A DNA stretch of 64,000 nt. It comes from Marasmius tenuissimus (lineage: Eukaryota > Basidiomycota > Agaricomycetes > Agaricales > Marasmiaceae). Shown piece by piece: positions 10,149 through 23,270 of the stretch (within the stretch, counting starts at the first letter, position 1; every line of letters starts with the position of its first letter). A program made the translations under genes and the position numbers. The stretch covers positions 1,984,001 through 2,048,000 of the forward strand of contig JAQOTA010000053.1 in the NCBI GenBank assembly GCA_029532415.1, in the 5' to 3' direction. Below the pieces are notes generated by a model, which did no database searches, had not been told where the DNA came from, and worked only from the letters and a program-made list of their open reading frames with translations.

Positions 10149-13100
10149 ATGTTCCCTGATCCAGCTCTGAAGCGCCTGGAAGAACGCCTGCAGGACATAT
10201 TCCATGACAGGGTGAAGCTGCGATGCTTTCTAGAACTAGAGGGTCTCGAGGCGCAGAGCTGGCTGGATAGTATGCAGCAGGTACGTGTATACCTTGAACT
10301 CCACAATTTCCGGGTTAACTTAGCGTTCTCAAGCTTGTCGACTGTCCTTACACTGCTCCGTCTTTGCGGGCATCGGTATACAGGAATATGGTCCGCCTGT
10401 CGGAGAGATCTGGCTTGCATCCGCAATGTCTCACTATCCAGAATGTCAAGAAACTTGGAGAATTTCCTATAGCTGCTGGCGGTTTTGGAGACGTTTGGCA
10501 AGGAATCATTGGGGAATCGACGGAGTTTGTGTGCTTGAAGGTTGTCAAGATTTATCTTCATTCCGACATGAAAAGGTTGTCGAACGTAAGTCTTCTGATC
10601 GTTGCTCTTCAAGTCTCACGGTCTCATCTATCTGTCTGTCTTGACAGGAGTACATGAGGGAGGCAATTCTCTGGCGTCAAATGAAGCACCCGAATTTATT
10701 ACCGTTTCTCGGGATGTATCAATTCGAGTCTCATCAACAGTTGTGTCTGATATCACCATGGATGGGTAACGGCAATCTTGTCCAGTATTTGAGGACAACG
10801 AGGCGAGAGGATGTGGACCATCACACATTGGTGACTCGTCTCGATATAATCCTGGTCGATTGAGCTAACTCGAACCAGGTATACGACATTGCGAGCGGCC
10901 TCGCCCACCTTCACTTTATGAAAATAGTCCACAGTGATCTCAAGGGCGTCAACATCCTGATCACAGACTCGCTCCGAGCCTGCATTGGAGACTTCGGCTT
11001 GTCTCGTATTGCAGATACGCAGGGCCTTAGTATGACGACTACATCCCGTCCTCGTGGCACAGGTCGTTGGCTGGCTCCCGAATTGCTCTTTGGAAGTCTT
11101 GCGACGAAACAGAGCGATATCTATGCTTTTGGATGTGTTTGCTTTGAGGTAAGTCAAAGGGAACGGATTACAGCTCGAGGATCATCCTTACGTTAGATGA
11201 AATAGGTCTTCACCGGTGGACAGCATCCTTTCCCTGAACTAGCTAACGAAGCAGCAGTTGCGCTCGCCGTGACCAGTGGGAAACGGCCTACGAGACCTGT
11301 GGAAGCGTTCGAACTCACAGACGCTATGTGGAACCTTATGGGGGAGTCCTGGCTCCTAGACCCGTTACTTCGTCCAAACGCACACCAGTCACTGGATCGG
11401 TTATCAAAAATGGACTCCCGGAAGACGACTTCTTCGTCCCCCGATTGGAGTGAATCGGTGTTCACCCAAGTTTGGGGTAATGTGGAATACCGGTCGGTCG
11501 TTGCCCCGGCCTTGCAAATCGATGGCGCGGATAGTATTAGATCTTCGTCGACGTCGGCAGTCAATCTGTGAGTAATATCCTGGTGTTCACCTTCATGATG
11601 TATGTGGAAAATAGTCATTCTCCTAGGCGTTCGGAGGTTCAAATGCCCGAGCTCAGACCATGGTTGGGGCGCCTCAATGATAGTACGACAGCCATTGCAG
11701 GGAGCCTATCATCTTCGCGTATACAGCAGGACAAAAAAACAGTGTCTATCAAAGTGACGACAAAGGAAGGAACCACTGGTTTTCCTGACAATGTTCTATC
11801 TTCTCCAACATCACACAGGCTTTCCTCCTCTCCCTCGAGCCTGCCTGCTCCTCATTTCAGTGGAAAATCAGTGGAGAGTCCCTTCCTTCCTGTACAGCTA
11901 GGTTTCCCCACGGAGAAAGAAAAACAACGCACGGTTGTGGCAGGAACCTTGGGCTTGAACCCTATCGCGCCTTCCATGACCGAAACTCCAAGAGAGGACG
12001 ACAGCTCAAAACCATGCAACAACTGGGCAGTACCTCCCCCAAGGCGTGAGTATTGATTCCTTCCGATACCTTTCTATCCTTTTGAATCTCCCCTATCAAT
12101 AGTTTTCCGTACGCTTGTCTCAGAGAATCAACTCAAACATACCAAGCTTGTCCGGGCCATTGCACAAGTTCGGCATGCCCCTGGGACACTTTCACTGCAA
12201 CAGGCAAAAATAAAGGACCTTCAACTTAAGGTTGAGGAGAGTATGTTGAACCTCGTGGAGATATCGGAGAGACTGATCAGGCAGAGCGAACTACTCGAGG
12301 CTACGGACAACTCAAGATTTGGCAAGCCCTTTTTGGTCACGCCAGGGTCATCTATGAGGTTCGTAGAGTGTCAGAAGCCACCGGGGGAGACTGACGCGGG
12401 GTGAGTCTTTGTGTTCGTCATATTTGCTGTCGGACACTGATGGCCATCATTTGGATACCTTCGAAATAGCGAGGAGACAACGGAGCGCAAGAAGCACAAC
12501 CAATTAAGAGAGGCTTTATCAAAAGCGGCAGTTGAGGTGATTGCCTCTACCCCCTCGTTTTGTTTACATTCGATGGATGTTGATATCAGTTTCGCTCGTT
12601 ATTCAGGAACGTGCCCTTGAAGAGCAAGCGCGGATATTTGTCTCGATGACGAACGAACTGGATGCACTTTACGACGACCTTTTTAATGAATCTACACCAG
12701 GTATTTACTAGCCAGTTTTGTCACTTTCGGACTCGACAACGATTTTCAACTTTTTCTAGACTTTCCCGAGGAGAAGCAGTTGCAGCAACAAGTCGCCACA
12801 GCGAAAGCCACATGCGATCGTATTGGAGCCACGTTCGATGCTGAAACCCAGGCGTATGAACGCCTGTACCATGCGGAGAAGGCATTGCATGAGTGCCTGG
12901 CAAATTTGAAGAACGCAGTGCGATACGTTGGTTCCTGTCAGTATCGACATTGAGTCTTGACCAGTTTACGCGCAGCGCTAATATTATCTTTTCAGCGACT
13001 GAATTGACTTCTGGGCGGTACGGGCTAGCTCTTGTAAAGGCCAAATTGACGCTCGCCTAACATTCGTATTTCCACTAGTTCTGCCCACGAGCTTCGAGTG

Positions 13101-14011
13101 GCTACATGCCTTCAGATTGCTCACACGTTGGCTAGTCAGGTTCCTTCGTTGGTGCAGGAAGCACGACAACTGTCTCCTACGGTCAAGCCTTTGAGGGCAC
13201 TCGCCATCTCACAAAGGTGACCGTTGGCTCGCCTGATGGCCCATGCGCTCTCTAACATATATGTCGTTGCAGTGTCCCTGACCGAATGGCTTCGGAAAGT
13301 AGAGAACGCTACAGCGGTGAGTATTTTCCCGGAACACTAAAACCCTGAGGAATCTGACCTTCAGGTCCAGCCCTGTTAGAGGATATCATATCTGAGACCA
13401 CACGTGCCTATGCGCAGGAAAGTCTCTTCGCTTTCTGACTAGCTTTGACTCATGACTTCGATACTTAGATCGGAACCGAATGCTCGACCCACTCAGGGCG
13501 TACTGCCGGGACCCAGTCCGTGTTGGAAGGTGCCACTCAAACTCTGCAGAGGAACAAGGAATCCCTCAGAGCTACGAGGAAAAGGATCTTCGATGAGGTG
13601 GCCGGGAGGATTTCTGATGAGGCTGCGGCCCCCGCAGTGTGGGATATCGGCGAAATGCCTCCTCCTTACGTTTTCGACAATGAACACCACGATGCTTTGA
13701 GCCAGGTCGCCATCTCCGACAATGAACAAGTCATCGTCGGCAACGATAGTCAGCTCAGCATCTCTAAAGGGAGTTGTCAGGAGACGCCTGACCCTGGACC
13801 CAGTCTTCCTGAGATATCACACCCCGTCGCACGTCCCAAGCCCTTCAAAAAATGGAAATTCTGGGCACGAACACCGGGACCTGCAGACGAACAGCCCGAG
13901 ATTGTGCAGTATCGTTTACGATCCTGTGACTCAAAGTCCACCGTAAGTCGTGGAGAGAAACGGCCTCTACCCGCGCCTTCTGGATTGCAAAATTTGCAGG
14001 CTTGGAAGTGA
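10149..14011 (+). CDS. TKL-like protein kinase with long coiled-coil tail
   Basis: Exon 1 starts at ATG 10149 and ends at 10280. Further exons read in frame at 10334-10585, 10648-10830, 10879-11148, 11206-11567, 11627-12045, 12103-12400, 12470-12537, 12607-12700, 12760-about 12936 and smaller ones after. The kinase domain shows a glycine-rich loop (AAGGFGDVW), a lysine in 'VCLKVVKIY', the catalytic loop 'IVHSDLKGVNIL', 'GDFGLSR' and 'LAPELL', so it should be an active Ser/Thr (TKL-type) kinase. The Arg of the usual HRD is Ser, so it is a non-RD kinase. After the domain come Ser/Pro-rich sequence and coiled coils ('LQLKVEESMLNLVEISERL', 'EKQLQQQVATAKATCDRIG'). Exon joining is uncertain after 13216: the frame reaches a TGA near 13436-13438, while a strongly coding-like stretch resumes at about 13469 and ends at 14011 ('PFKKWKFWARTP' near its end). 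The gene may therefore end at 13438, or use a splice site I did not identify. Confidence 0.75.
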
Positions 14012-14965
14012 ACCCTGACCTTGGAACTCTTGGATGCTCACTATGTCTATTTCATTGTGTTGTTAATACATGTACATATTCCACGACCAACACGGTCTCT
14101 ATTTTTTTATTACTAGGAATTACATCCCATATTTGGACCCCGTAGGATACTGAGTTACACTTAGACCAGACCGATTTACGTTCTGAGTCTCCGGCGAAAG
14201 CCCTGCTACCACTCTCTCTGCTACTTCTGGCAGTTCTGCCCCACTTGTTTGACCTATGCGGTACATAATAGATCAGACTCACTTGCGAATTGTCTGTCAG
14301 TGTCCCGGTTTTATACATGAGGTTAGTAGCATCTGCGAATGTTGACGCAGTCCGCAGGGGTTCGTACCACTTACTGATAGGAGAGTCCTTCATTGCAACG
14401 TCCAAAAATCCCGAAGACAAGAGATGGACTGGGGGCCCTGTTATATAGGCCGACAAGTCCAGGCCTGTGAAAATTACGACCCTTGCGGTCCTCGAGTTTG
14501 GCCTCGTGGAGCTTGCCCAGAGGGACCAAAGCCAGCCCACCAAGTAGAAACCAGCCTTCGCAGGCCTTCGCGCCATCTCAGCGGCTACATTCGCAGTGGC
14601 GCCAAATTTCTTTTGGATAAACTCTGCGTGACGCACTCTCTATTACGAGCCCGGCCCCCGTCCCTAAAGGTCAAGAGTCGAACCATCTCCAGCTGGTGGC
14701 CAACACAACATAACCAGTGGCACGCTCGACCACAGACCAGACTCAATTATGCGCAACGCTTGAACCGATCTTTTGGTTGACGTATTCTGGATTACGAATC
14801 CGGGCCCCGGGGCCCGTGCCCTGAACGACAACAGTGTCAAGTGAACATCATCTCAGGCTGAGGCCAGGAGGTCGTCCGACATGAATTCGAGTATTTATGC
14901 CAGCATGGAGTACGATTTTCATCTAATTCTTCCCCGTCTTTTTCTCTTGCTTCGACAAACTGGCC
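14012..14965. other. Intergenic region with one unassigned open frame
   Basis: A 194-codon frame on the minus strand (14052-14636) has no stop and a possible hydrophobic stretch ('AGFYLVGWLWSLW') near its N-terminus, but no recognisable domain and no flanking exons that I could join. I leave it as an unassigned frame rather than a gene. The 3' part (14640-14965) should hold the P450 promoter. A GC-rich near-repeat ('cgggccccggggcccg') lies at about 14800. Confidence 0.35.
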
Positions 14966-16715
14966 ATGGATAACTCGCACTACGCTCATCTCCAGAACTT
15001 CATTGCTGAAAGCGAGTGGAACTGGTACAAGATTGGATTGGGAACGTTCGTTGCGTATTGCGGTTTTAAATATCTACAATTTGTGAAGAGAAGGGGAGAG
15101 GTAAGTATAGTCCTTTTGGTTGTGGACTAACTACTAATGGATTGAATCAATAGCTGTCACATATACCCACTTTGGGCTCTTCGTCCTAATCCCGTCTTAC
15201 TTCACTGCCTACAAGTTCTTCAGAGAAGGTCGCAATTTCATATCTGCTGGTGTTCAACAATTTCCTGGGGGCGTATTCAAAGTCCCCACATTCGACGGAT
15301 GGCAAGTCATCGTTCATGGACGTGGAATGTTGGAGGATTTGAAGAGGGCGAATGAGGAAGACTTGAGCGTGTTGGAGGCGTTCGTTGATGTGAGTCGCAC
15401 GCTGTAATGCAGATGATTTTCGAACTAACATTCACTGGTGATATTATAGCTAATCAAATCCGACTACACGATGTCTCCTACAATTCTTCGTGATCCCTAC
15501 CACGTCGACGTCGTTCGTACTCCTCTGACGAGGAACATCGGTGCAAGGTTCGACGACGTATGTGACGAGCTCGCCATTGCCTTCAACGAGAACCTTCCCT
15601 CTCAAGAAGATGGCGAATGGCGCTCTCCTCCCGGTGATCTCGACTCCCTCGCGATGGTACAGAACATCGTCGTTCGTGCTTCCAATCGTCTTCTCGTCGG
15701 TCTACCCCTCTGCCGGAACGAAGACTGGTGCAAGCTGAACGTACAGTTCACGATCGACGTCATGCGGGATTCCATCCTGATTGGCATGTTCCCTCGGTTC
15801 CTACACCCCATCGTGGGTCCATTGATCTCGACCTGGAAAGCGAAGATGAGACGCGCTATGGGCCACCTCGGAGAGATCGTAAAGGAGAGGATTCGGATGA
15901 CCGAAGCAGGGGAAGAGAGGCCCAATGATGGAGTTACATGGTTGGTCGATATGAACAACCAGATCGGGAAGGAATGGCAGAAGGGGAGCCACGCCGTCGA
16001 GGACATCGTGGGCCGAATCCTTTCCATCAACTTCGCTGCAATTCATACAACCTCTACTGCTTTCACTCATGCCCTGTACCATCTCGCTGCGCACCCGGAG
16101 GTACAACCTCTCCTTCGTGAGGAGGTTGATCGTGTCCTTTTCAGAAGCAAGGAAGATGGAGGGGATGGACTGGGATGGACGAAAGCCGGCATGGTGCAGT
16201 TGCGCGTGATGGATTCGTTCTTGAAGGAGTCGCAGCGTTTCATGAACATTTCGGCGATCGCAATGACAAGGCTGGCTGTCAGGCCCTATACGTTCTCCAA
16301 CGGCGTCGTGATACCACCCGGGACGTCCGTTGGGTATGCAGCGCATGCCGTCCACCAAGATCCCGAGGTGTATTCCCAAGCGCAGGAGTTCATCCCAACG
16401 CGATTCTCGGATATGCGTGCTGGTGAAGAGTCCATCAAACATCAGACCGTCACCCCCACCCCCGAATGGTTGATATTTGGTGTTGGGAAACACGCATGTC
16501 CAGGGAGGTTCTTTGCCGTCAACGAGATCAAGAGCATGTTGGTTTACTTGGTTCGGAATTGGGATGTTCGGTTTGATGAGGGAAAGAATGCAGAGAAGGA
16601 TGGAATTGAGTGGGAGGGTGGGTATCCGAAGAGCAGGGAGTTTATGGGCAATGTGGTACCCAATACAGACGTGAAGCTGTTGTTCCGAAAGAGAAAGGTA
16701 TCGGGGTCGTTGTAA
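14966..16715 (+). pseudogene. Cytochrome P450 gene with a single frameshift in exon 2
   Basis: The encoded enzyme would be a microsomal heme monooxygenase. Exon 1 (14966-15100, 45 codons) gives a short N-terminus with a membrane-anchor-like segment ('IGLGTFVAYCGFKYLQF'). Exon 2 starts at 15154 in frame ('LSHIPTLGSSS') and hits TAA at 15187. One base off, the expected sequence continues ('VLIPSYFTAYKFFREGRNF', then 'VFKVPTFDGWQVIVHGRGM') to a donor at 15390. The last exon runs from about 15449 to the stop at 16715. Key motifs are intact: I-helix 'FAAIHTTSTA', ExxR as 'ESQR', and heme loop 'FGVGKHACPGRFF' with Cys codon 16497-16499. The His in AIHTT replaces the usual acidic residue, as in ent-kaurene oxidase-like fungal P450s (family knowledge). 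One missing base near 15181-15187 is the simplest explanation, so this is either a young pseudogene or a sequence error. Confidence 0.75.
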
Positions 16716-19700
16716 TCCTCGGAATGTTTTCCATGCATCAATACTTACCGTAGTAAGTACTAGGAGAAATGATGAGTCTTCATTCCCCATCGGTATCATC
16801 CTGCGCACCTGGGCCCAACACGATTGAAGTTGTGATCTTTTCCCTTCACAAGCAAAATATTTTGACTTTGCCAAGAGAACAGCGGTTGGCGATAGGGCAA
16901 AGCAAATTTGCAGCAGCGCTACTGCCACGAGCACGTCCTTGAATAGAACTTCTCTCCGCTGCTAAGCATGGGCCACCCTAAGCATAGGTCCGGCCACTGG
17001 AGCGGAGTCACCCGCCATGACCATGGTTTGCTGGACGTTCAGACCGTACCTCCAGCAGGTGCATGTCGCCCTATGCCGTCTCGAAGAGATGGGTTAGCGC
17101 TGATGCTGAGGGCGAATTTGAGCAACGTTGCGAGCGATGCGATGGTCGATTTCGAAGGCAAGGACGGAGTCACAGCCACATTATCGATACTGTACGTGAC
17201 GATCACGACTGTGCCTTCGAGGATACTGACGGTGACGACGACAGAAGACAAATCCCATTCCTCAGGCCTCAGGCGCAGCGGTCAATTTCATGCCTTCGTA
17301 TCGTCATTAACTCTTGGGTCTGCCAAAAGATTCGATTTACTCTCAATCAGCAACATTCAAACTTTTGGGTCACCGCAGGACTAAAAAATCTGTCAGTGGG
17401 GTGAGTTGGTGTCTCATTGCTGCATACATAAAGTTGACCTTGAAACAGTCTTGACGTTGTGCCTCAGTGTAATATACGACCTTGATTTTTCTAATATCTG
17501 GTCCCGTGTATTGAAGAGGGCATCGTTGACCGTCACGGTTGAAGACGCTCCCCACCAGAAATAGATATAAATCCAAACTTCCAAACCTCACCGAAGGCTG
17601 TATCTGAGGATCGCATGGGCAGTCGACGATTTCTCGACATGACTTTTCATATCGCTCGATATCGTCCACTTCGAAGACTTCTCCTCGACTCCATAACTTC
17701 GTCCACACTCTCTACGAGAGCAACGTAGGCAACCTACCCATATTCGAGGGTGATTTCACCGCTCAAGCCGTATTCAATGCTCACAGACGTCCGGAAGCCC
17801 GATCGTCATTGTCGCTTAGTACCCATACCTCGAATGTGGAGCGAAAAACTGTCTCGATGCCGCAGGGTGTTCAATCAAGTCCATACTGAAGTAAACCGAT
17901 TTCAGCTTCGTATGCTAGAGGATATACTGAGGGAGCCTGGGTACTAGATGCTGTTGATAAAAGGCTGGTCGAGGCATGCGAGTTGCTAACGAGGACTTTT
18001 GAAGAATGTCTTCGGTGACCTTTTGGAGGCGGGAAATAGGGTATTTGAAGACCCTGACTTTGAGCAGCTATGGAGTGCGCATAGTGGATTCTGAGTTGGA
18101 AGAGGTCAGTCATAGTCGTTCTTCGAGGACCAGACACTCACTTTCAATACTCATTGCGTAGCCCAATATTTCGGAGATCCATCGGCTTCCCGAGCCAAGA
18201 GGTGACCGTAAACCAGAAACTCTGTCAACGACGACCTTGTTATTCAGAATCGGCGTAAGCCTTCCAACGATGTCACCTTTCTACAACGCCGTTACAGCTA
18301 CCTACTCACCACCCACTTCATGACTGAGAGCAACGGACTCGCTCCGATACCGCAAGGAGTTTTTGAGTGTCTTGCTGTCCCGCAGGGCTAACGACTGCAG
18401 CGGATAAAGTACGAAACCAGAATAAGTGGTTTTTTGGCTAGGATAAGATCCGGGGCTGTCGTGATGCCTTCCTCGACGGGTCCGCTTGCTTCGTGGTGTC
18501 GTGGGTCATCGCACGTCTGCCTCATGAGACTACGAGAGTACTCAGAGGACTAGGAGTTGAAAAGAAGCTGGATTCGAAGACGGTGCTGAAGCGACGGTCC
18601 CCCGCGCCCACGGCCACGAAAGCTCTGCCTTCGTTGCCAATGGCGCGGGAATGTTTACAAATCGAATCTCATCAATCTCCCTCTCTCGACCCGTTCCTAA
18701 TCTATTTCCGCTTCCACGAGTTTCCTGTCGAACCCGTGAATGCCCCACAAAAACCCCTTCTCACAGTCCTCAACCTACCTTTGAAGATTCAACCAACAGC
18801 GCCATGCGGCATTCTTCAGTGGCGGTCCTCCGCTTCTCCCATATGAATCTCTCGCCAGCTGCGCACTATCATATAGCTCCCTTCCGGCCCCTGTCGGAGC
18901 AGCATGAGGACTCCGCAAGGCTCGTAAGCGTATGTTTGCGGGGCCCGACGGGGTGTAGTTTTACGTGCCATCAAGTGTGAAGGACTATTGAGTCGTGAGT
19001 GAGGTTCTCACATTCACCGGTTGAGGACCGAGAATTTACGACTCTAATGTGTCTCTCCGTCAACCCTGGTTGTGTTCGAAGTAATTCATGTATCCCCAGC
19101 ACCCTGAAGGAACTCGAAGAAGCTGTCTCGCCACACTGAACCCACTCGCCCAGTCGTCACTGACTATTACGAGTTGCACGTATTCAGTAAATTCATATCT
19201 CAACGTTCAACAGCTTTTCTCTCCTTAAGCACCGAAACTGGATGCTCATCTGACCACCTAGAAGAACGACTTTTGACTGGAGGATCATATCGTGTGATTG
19301 TCCCCTCGCGGAAGTTCAAGGTTTGGACGGTCCACTGGGGGCCCCACCATCCCGCCTGACGGCTTCATGGCTTTGAACAAGAAATCGTATGCTACCGCCT
19401 TATTCCAGATTGAATCTGACATATTACCGAATGGTATGTCACCAAATCTCATGTCTCCCGGCACGGAGTCCCATTTCTGCAAGGCGGTGGCCAGTTTCCC
19501 GCCGGATTAACTGGGTACCTGCGAGGAGCATTCCCTGACTCAAAGAACTTTACTGGCTTCCTAAAATAGAAACCGACACCCCCCTCATATCCTGCCGAAG
19601 AGGCGGGAGTTCTCAAGCTTCTGGCCAAACAACACCAGTCTCCCTGGTCCCGCCCCTTTGGGTGTCGTCAAATGGCGAGTGGATACACTTGTCGCACTAC

Positions 19701-22700
19701 CCTCTGCTGGCCTTGGCTCAAATCCTTCATGTTCTTGAGACTCGACATAAGGCAGTACTACCACTGGAACGCCACATTTACTCGCGACTTTAACCTGGTT
19801 AATCCTCAAACTTTTCCCGCGGCTGTGGGAGGTCTCGGTGACTGAACTAACATCACCAGTTGATCTTGTTTCCAGAACCTCTGAAACCGACTTATCGCAC
19901 CCAAACTGTTCTAGAAGAGCTTCGAATGAGCTCCTCCCACTCCTCTTGAGTAGGGAGTCCTTGTGGACAATCGCTACACTAACGATCTTTGCTCATACCG
20001 GCCGCGGAGAATCATGTGAGTCGGCGAATGTTTGAATTTTGACCTCGAGAAGTTCTATTACTAGTGCACCCGTTCGTTGAGTTCCTGGACATAAATAAAC
20101 AGAATGAAGAATCGCCTTGTTCGATGGATGTGATGGCTGGACGAACGTCAGTTTCTAGAGATTTATCCACATTGAATCAATCATATACCCTTTCTAATTA
20201 CCTTTCTGATGTTCTGACACTACTAGCTAGATGTCCTTCCCATAGTTTCGTCTTGACCGTGAGGAAACCATGAGTCCTATCGTAGCGAGGGAAATTCGGA
20301 CAATCAGACCCTAGAATGGATATTTCAACTGTGTCCGATTGAGCTCACTGTTGCTCGGTTGTAGAGAGTGCAGTCACAGATATCTCGGGTGCGGAGTGAT
20401 GTGAGTCCCAGAATAGCCCCGAGGGTCTTTTCGTTGTTGCTTTCAATATGTGGAGTGTCAAAATAGAACCGAACTGGTAGAATCTAGCAAATCAAACACC
20501 CTGAAGGTACTTTTTATTAGAATTCTGAGGGTCACGGTCGCAAGGCCAAGGATATATACAAAGAGCCTCCATCCAGAGTGGATACTACTTCGGGACTATC
20601 GGTCTCACAGAACGTATGTCAAAGGGTAAAAAAACCTCTTTTCAGCTTGACCCCTGGATTTCGTCGATGTCATACATAGATGGAATCCCAACTTGACCCA
20701 CGTCCATGCAGCGAGATCGTCATATTGTCACTCGTATCTTCCGGCCCCTAAGCTCCGTCGATCTAAGAGGTGGGATCGGTGAGCTCTGGGGTGATTGGCG
20801 CCGATATTGTAGCGGTTTTTTCGCAATCAGCGCCTCTGTCTATACCAAACAGACCAGCTCCACTTCTACTGAATGTCCCGACGAAGGCGCTTCAAACGAC
20901 GCTATTATTACGGCTTGAACCGCTGTGAGGTGACGACGAGGAATCAGAGTTACATAGGACGGATGCAGAAGTCCAGGAGTCCGCGCCTTGATCACGATCC
21001 TGTGCCCTACCCAGGACCCTAGAATAGTCTTGTGGCGAGATAATCAATCGCAAAAGAAGGCGAACGTGCAAAGATGCAGTCTCCGGCGCGACATTCATTG
21101 ACCTTCATTGCGATCCCTGACTCGTCACGGAACGTCGGCCAACCCCGACTGAGCGGGATATCCATCATCTCGTCAGGATCCATGCATTGTGGACTCCAAC
21201 CGACAATTGAAAACGTGAATATATTGGACGAAGGCGAGATATGACCTACAGAACCCCCGAGTCTCTTTGTTGTATCGAATAGACAAGAACCGTGTCAATG
21301 GTAAAACTGGTTCGTAGCGGAACGATCATCTCCAGACAGCTTCAGTCCCCCCGAGGTGCCACAGAGTTGATCTGGAAGTTCGGTGTTTTATGGTTCTCCC
21401 TGCAGTCGGATCTTAACGACATCTGCGCCTATGGCAGAATCTGCTCCGGCTGCCAGGATAACCATTGGCACGTGCGCGTAAAGCGCGCGCATTATCGAGC
21501 AGAGGAAAGTGGGGAAGTACTACTCCGGCTGCTAAAGGGAACCGGCGTAGTACAGAGAGCCGGACGACGGGAGCTGACACATGATGGATGATGACTTGAT
21601 GGAGGTAGACAGGCCGAGATGCGCGTGATGAAGACATGTAAATTGAAAGGAGGAAATGGACGGGCAGCCAGAACCGGCGACTCTGGGGGGGGAGTGTACG
21701 ACAACAATGTCACAGTATACATCACATATGTTCCCCGTCGTTCCCGTCTGTCAATCACTAGTAATGAGAACTCGTTGTTCTGTACCAGTCCTTGAGTTTA
21801 GGCGGGGGTAGTGCCATACATTGGTGATAGAGCGGGTGGTAACCCCGACTACAAGGACATGAGCGTAGCGACACAGCGTTGATGGGGTCCCAGCGGGGGT
21901 GCCAATAGTGCCACAGTCGGGTCGCTGAGAGTCCAGGGGGAAGACACAACAGTCGGCAAAGGCTCCTACCCTTCCCGCTAAAGAGACGCTTATTTGGGGC
22001 GTCGGGAGTGGGCGGTTGCCTCGTCTGTCCCGCGTGCAACTTCAACCACCACAATTCTCGCTGGATGAGAACAATCCATCATGGCTCACGATGGCCAGGA
22101 GGAGGGGCGATGTAGCTTCTTCGAACGTCGATTGTGTGGTTGAGGACGATGGAGGGGGATAGCATCGATCTGATAGCGGGGCGAGAGGGAATCAATAGCC
22201 TGATAGCGCTCTAGGTACCAAACAGGCTAAATGAAATTTAGGACACCCTTTTCGGGGTCCCGCTCAACCGTGTACCCGTCTGACATGAGAATGAAGGCAA
22301 AAGCGAATATGGTACTCCTAACGTCGCTCCAGCTCTATTAAGACTCGAGTGTTGCACCCCAGCATATTGTGCGACGTGTGGATAGTGAGAAACCATTTCG
22401 TGGTGGTATGGGCCAATAGTTGTTCGTCGAACGCTCGAAGACGCTGAGTCCCCATGTCTGTCTGTCCACGTATGGAAGTTAGAAGGTCATGGTACGGACA
22501 GAAAGAAGTTTCCATGGTCCATCATATCAGGACCAAAGAATGTTGTTGTAATTGATAGCGTAGCCTTGCTTGAATTGGGATTGGTGGGAATGCGAATCAT
22601 GAGAGAATGTCATGGGGAGATCTGGGTTGTCGGCATGTAGGTACAGCAGTTCGAGCGGCGAAAAATGTGCTGTGTGGCGCCGGCCGTAGGAGTGAGATTG

Positions 22701-23270
22701 AAGATAGCTATCGGAGTATTAGGTTCAGCGGACTGCTTTGACGGAAATAAACGGTGGTCCGGGGTCGAACGTTGAATAGAGCGTGACGAGACGGCCAGGA
22801 GGGGGAGATCGATGGAACTTCCTCGGTGATAGAAGTTCAATAGAGTATACACGAGCACGTTGAAGGTCCCCCCCCCAGCTTTGAGACGGATGGAGCCCAC
22901 TTGAACTGATAACACGTATTCTGCTCTAGCCACGGGGAAGAGGTCTGTGACAAGATAATGATGGGATCTGAAGAAGCAGGAAGGTTTCAATAGAGGGTGA
23001 CTCTCTTCGGTGCCCAAACAAGTGTGAACAGACCTTACGGCACCTTTATGTCTTTTTTTAAAGCGGGTCCATTCGTGACAGTGGTTTCTATAGAAGGATC
23101 CCGGGTCATGAAGACTTAATAGACCAGAAAGGCACTGAGAGCCGTCGATACCTTGCTATATCGGCAGGTTGTTTGGAGCTTAAGATGCCGAAGATCACAG
23201 TTGAAAAAAGAGAATCGAACGTCAGTCGCACACCTTGCTACCCTTTCCCGCCCATCCGTTTACAGCTACA
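16716..23270. other. Gene-poor 6.5 kb stretch
   Basis: No frame longer than about 140 codons and no joinable exon set was found on either strand. Possible coding remnants lie at about 17900-18115 (plus): 'LDAVDKRLVEACELLTRTFE' and, one frame away, 'NVFGDLLEAGNRVFEDPDFEQ', with stops between. Poly-G/C runs occur near 21684 and 22868. The rest looks like decayed intergenic or transposon-derived DNA that I cannot name. Confidence 0.45.

Noticed and set aside
14052..14636. 194-codon open frame on the minus strand between kinase and P450
   Set aside because: No domain, no joinable exon and no promoter evidence; kept only as a note in the intergenic entry.
15801..16934. 377-codon open frame on the minus strand over the P450
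   Set aside because: It is antisense to the conserved P450 motifs and has no domain of its own.
21400..22060. Several frames of 70-100 codons in the gene desert
   Set aside because: They overlap in opposite strands, lack motifs and cannot be joined by splice sites.
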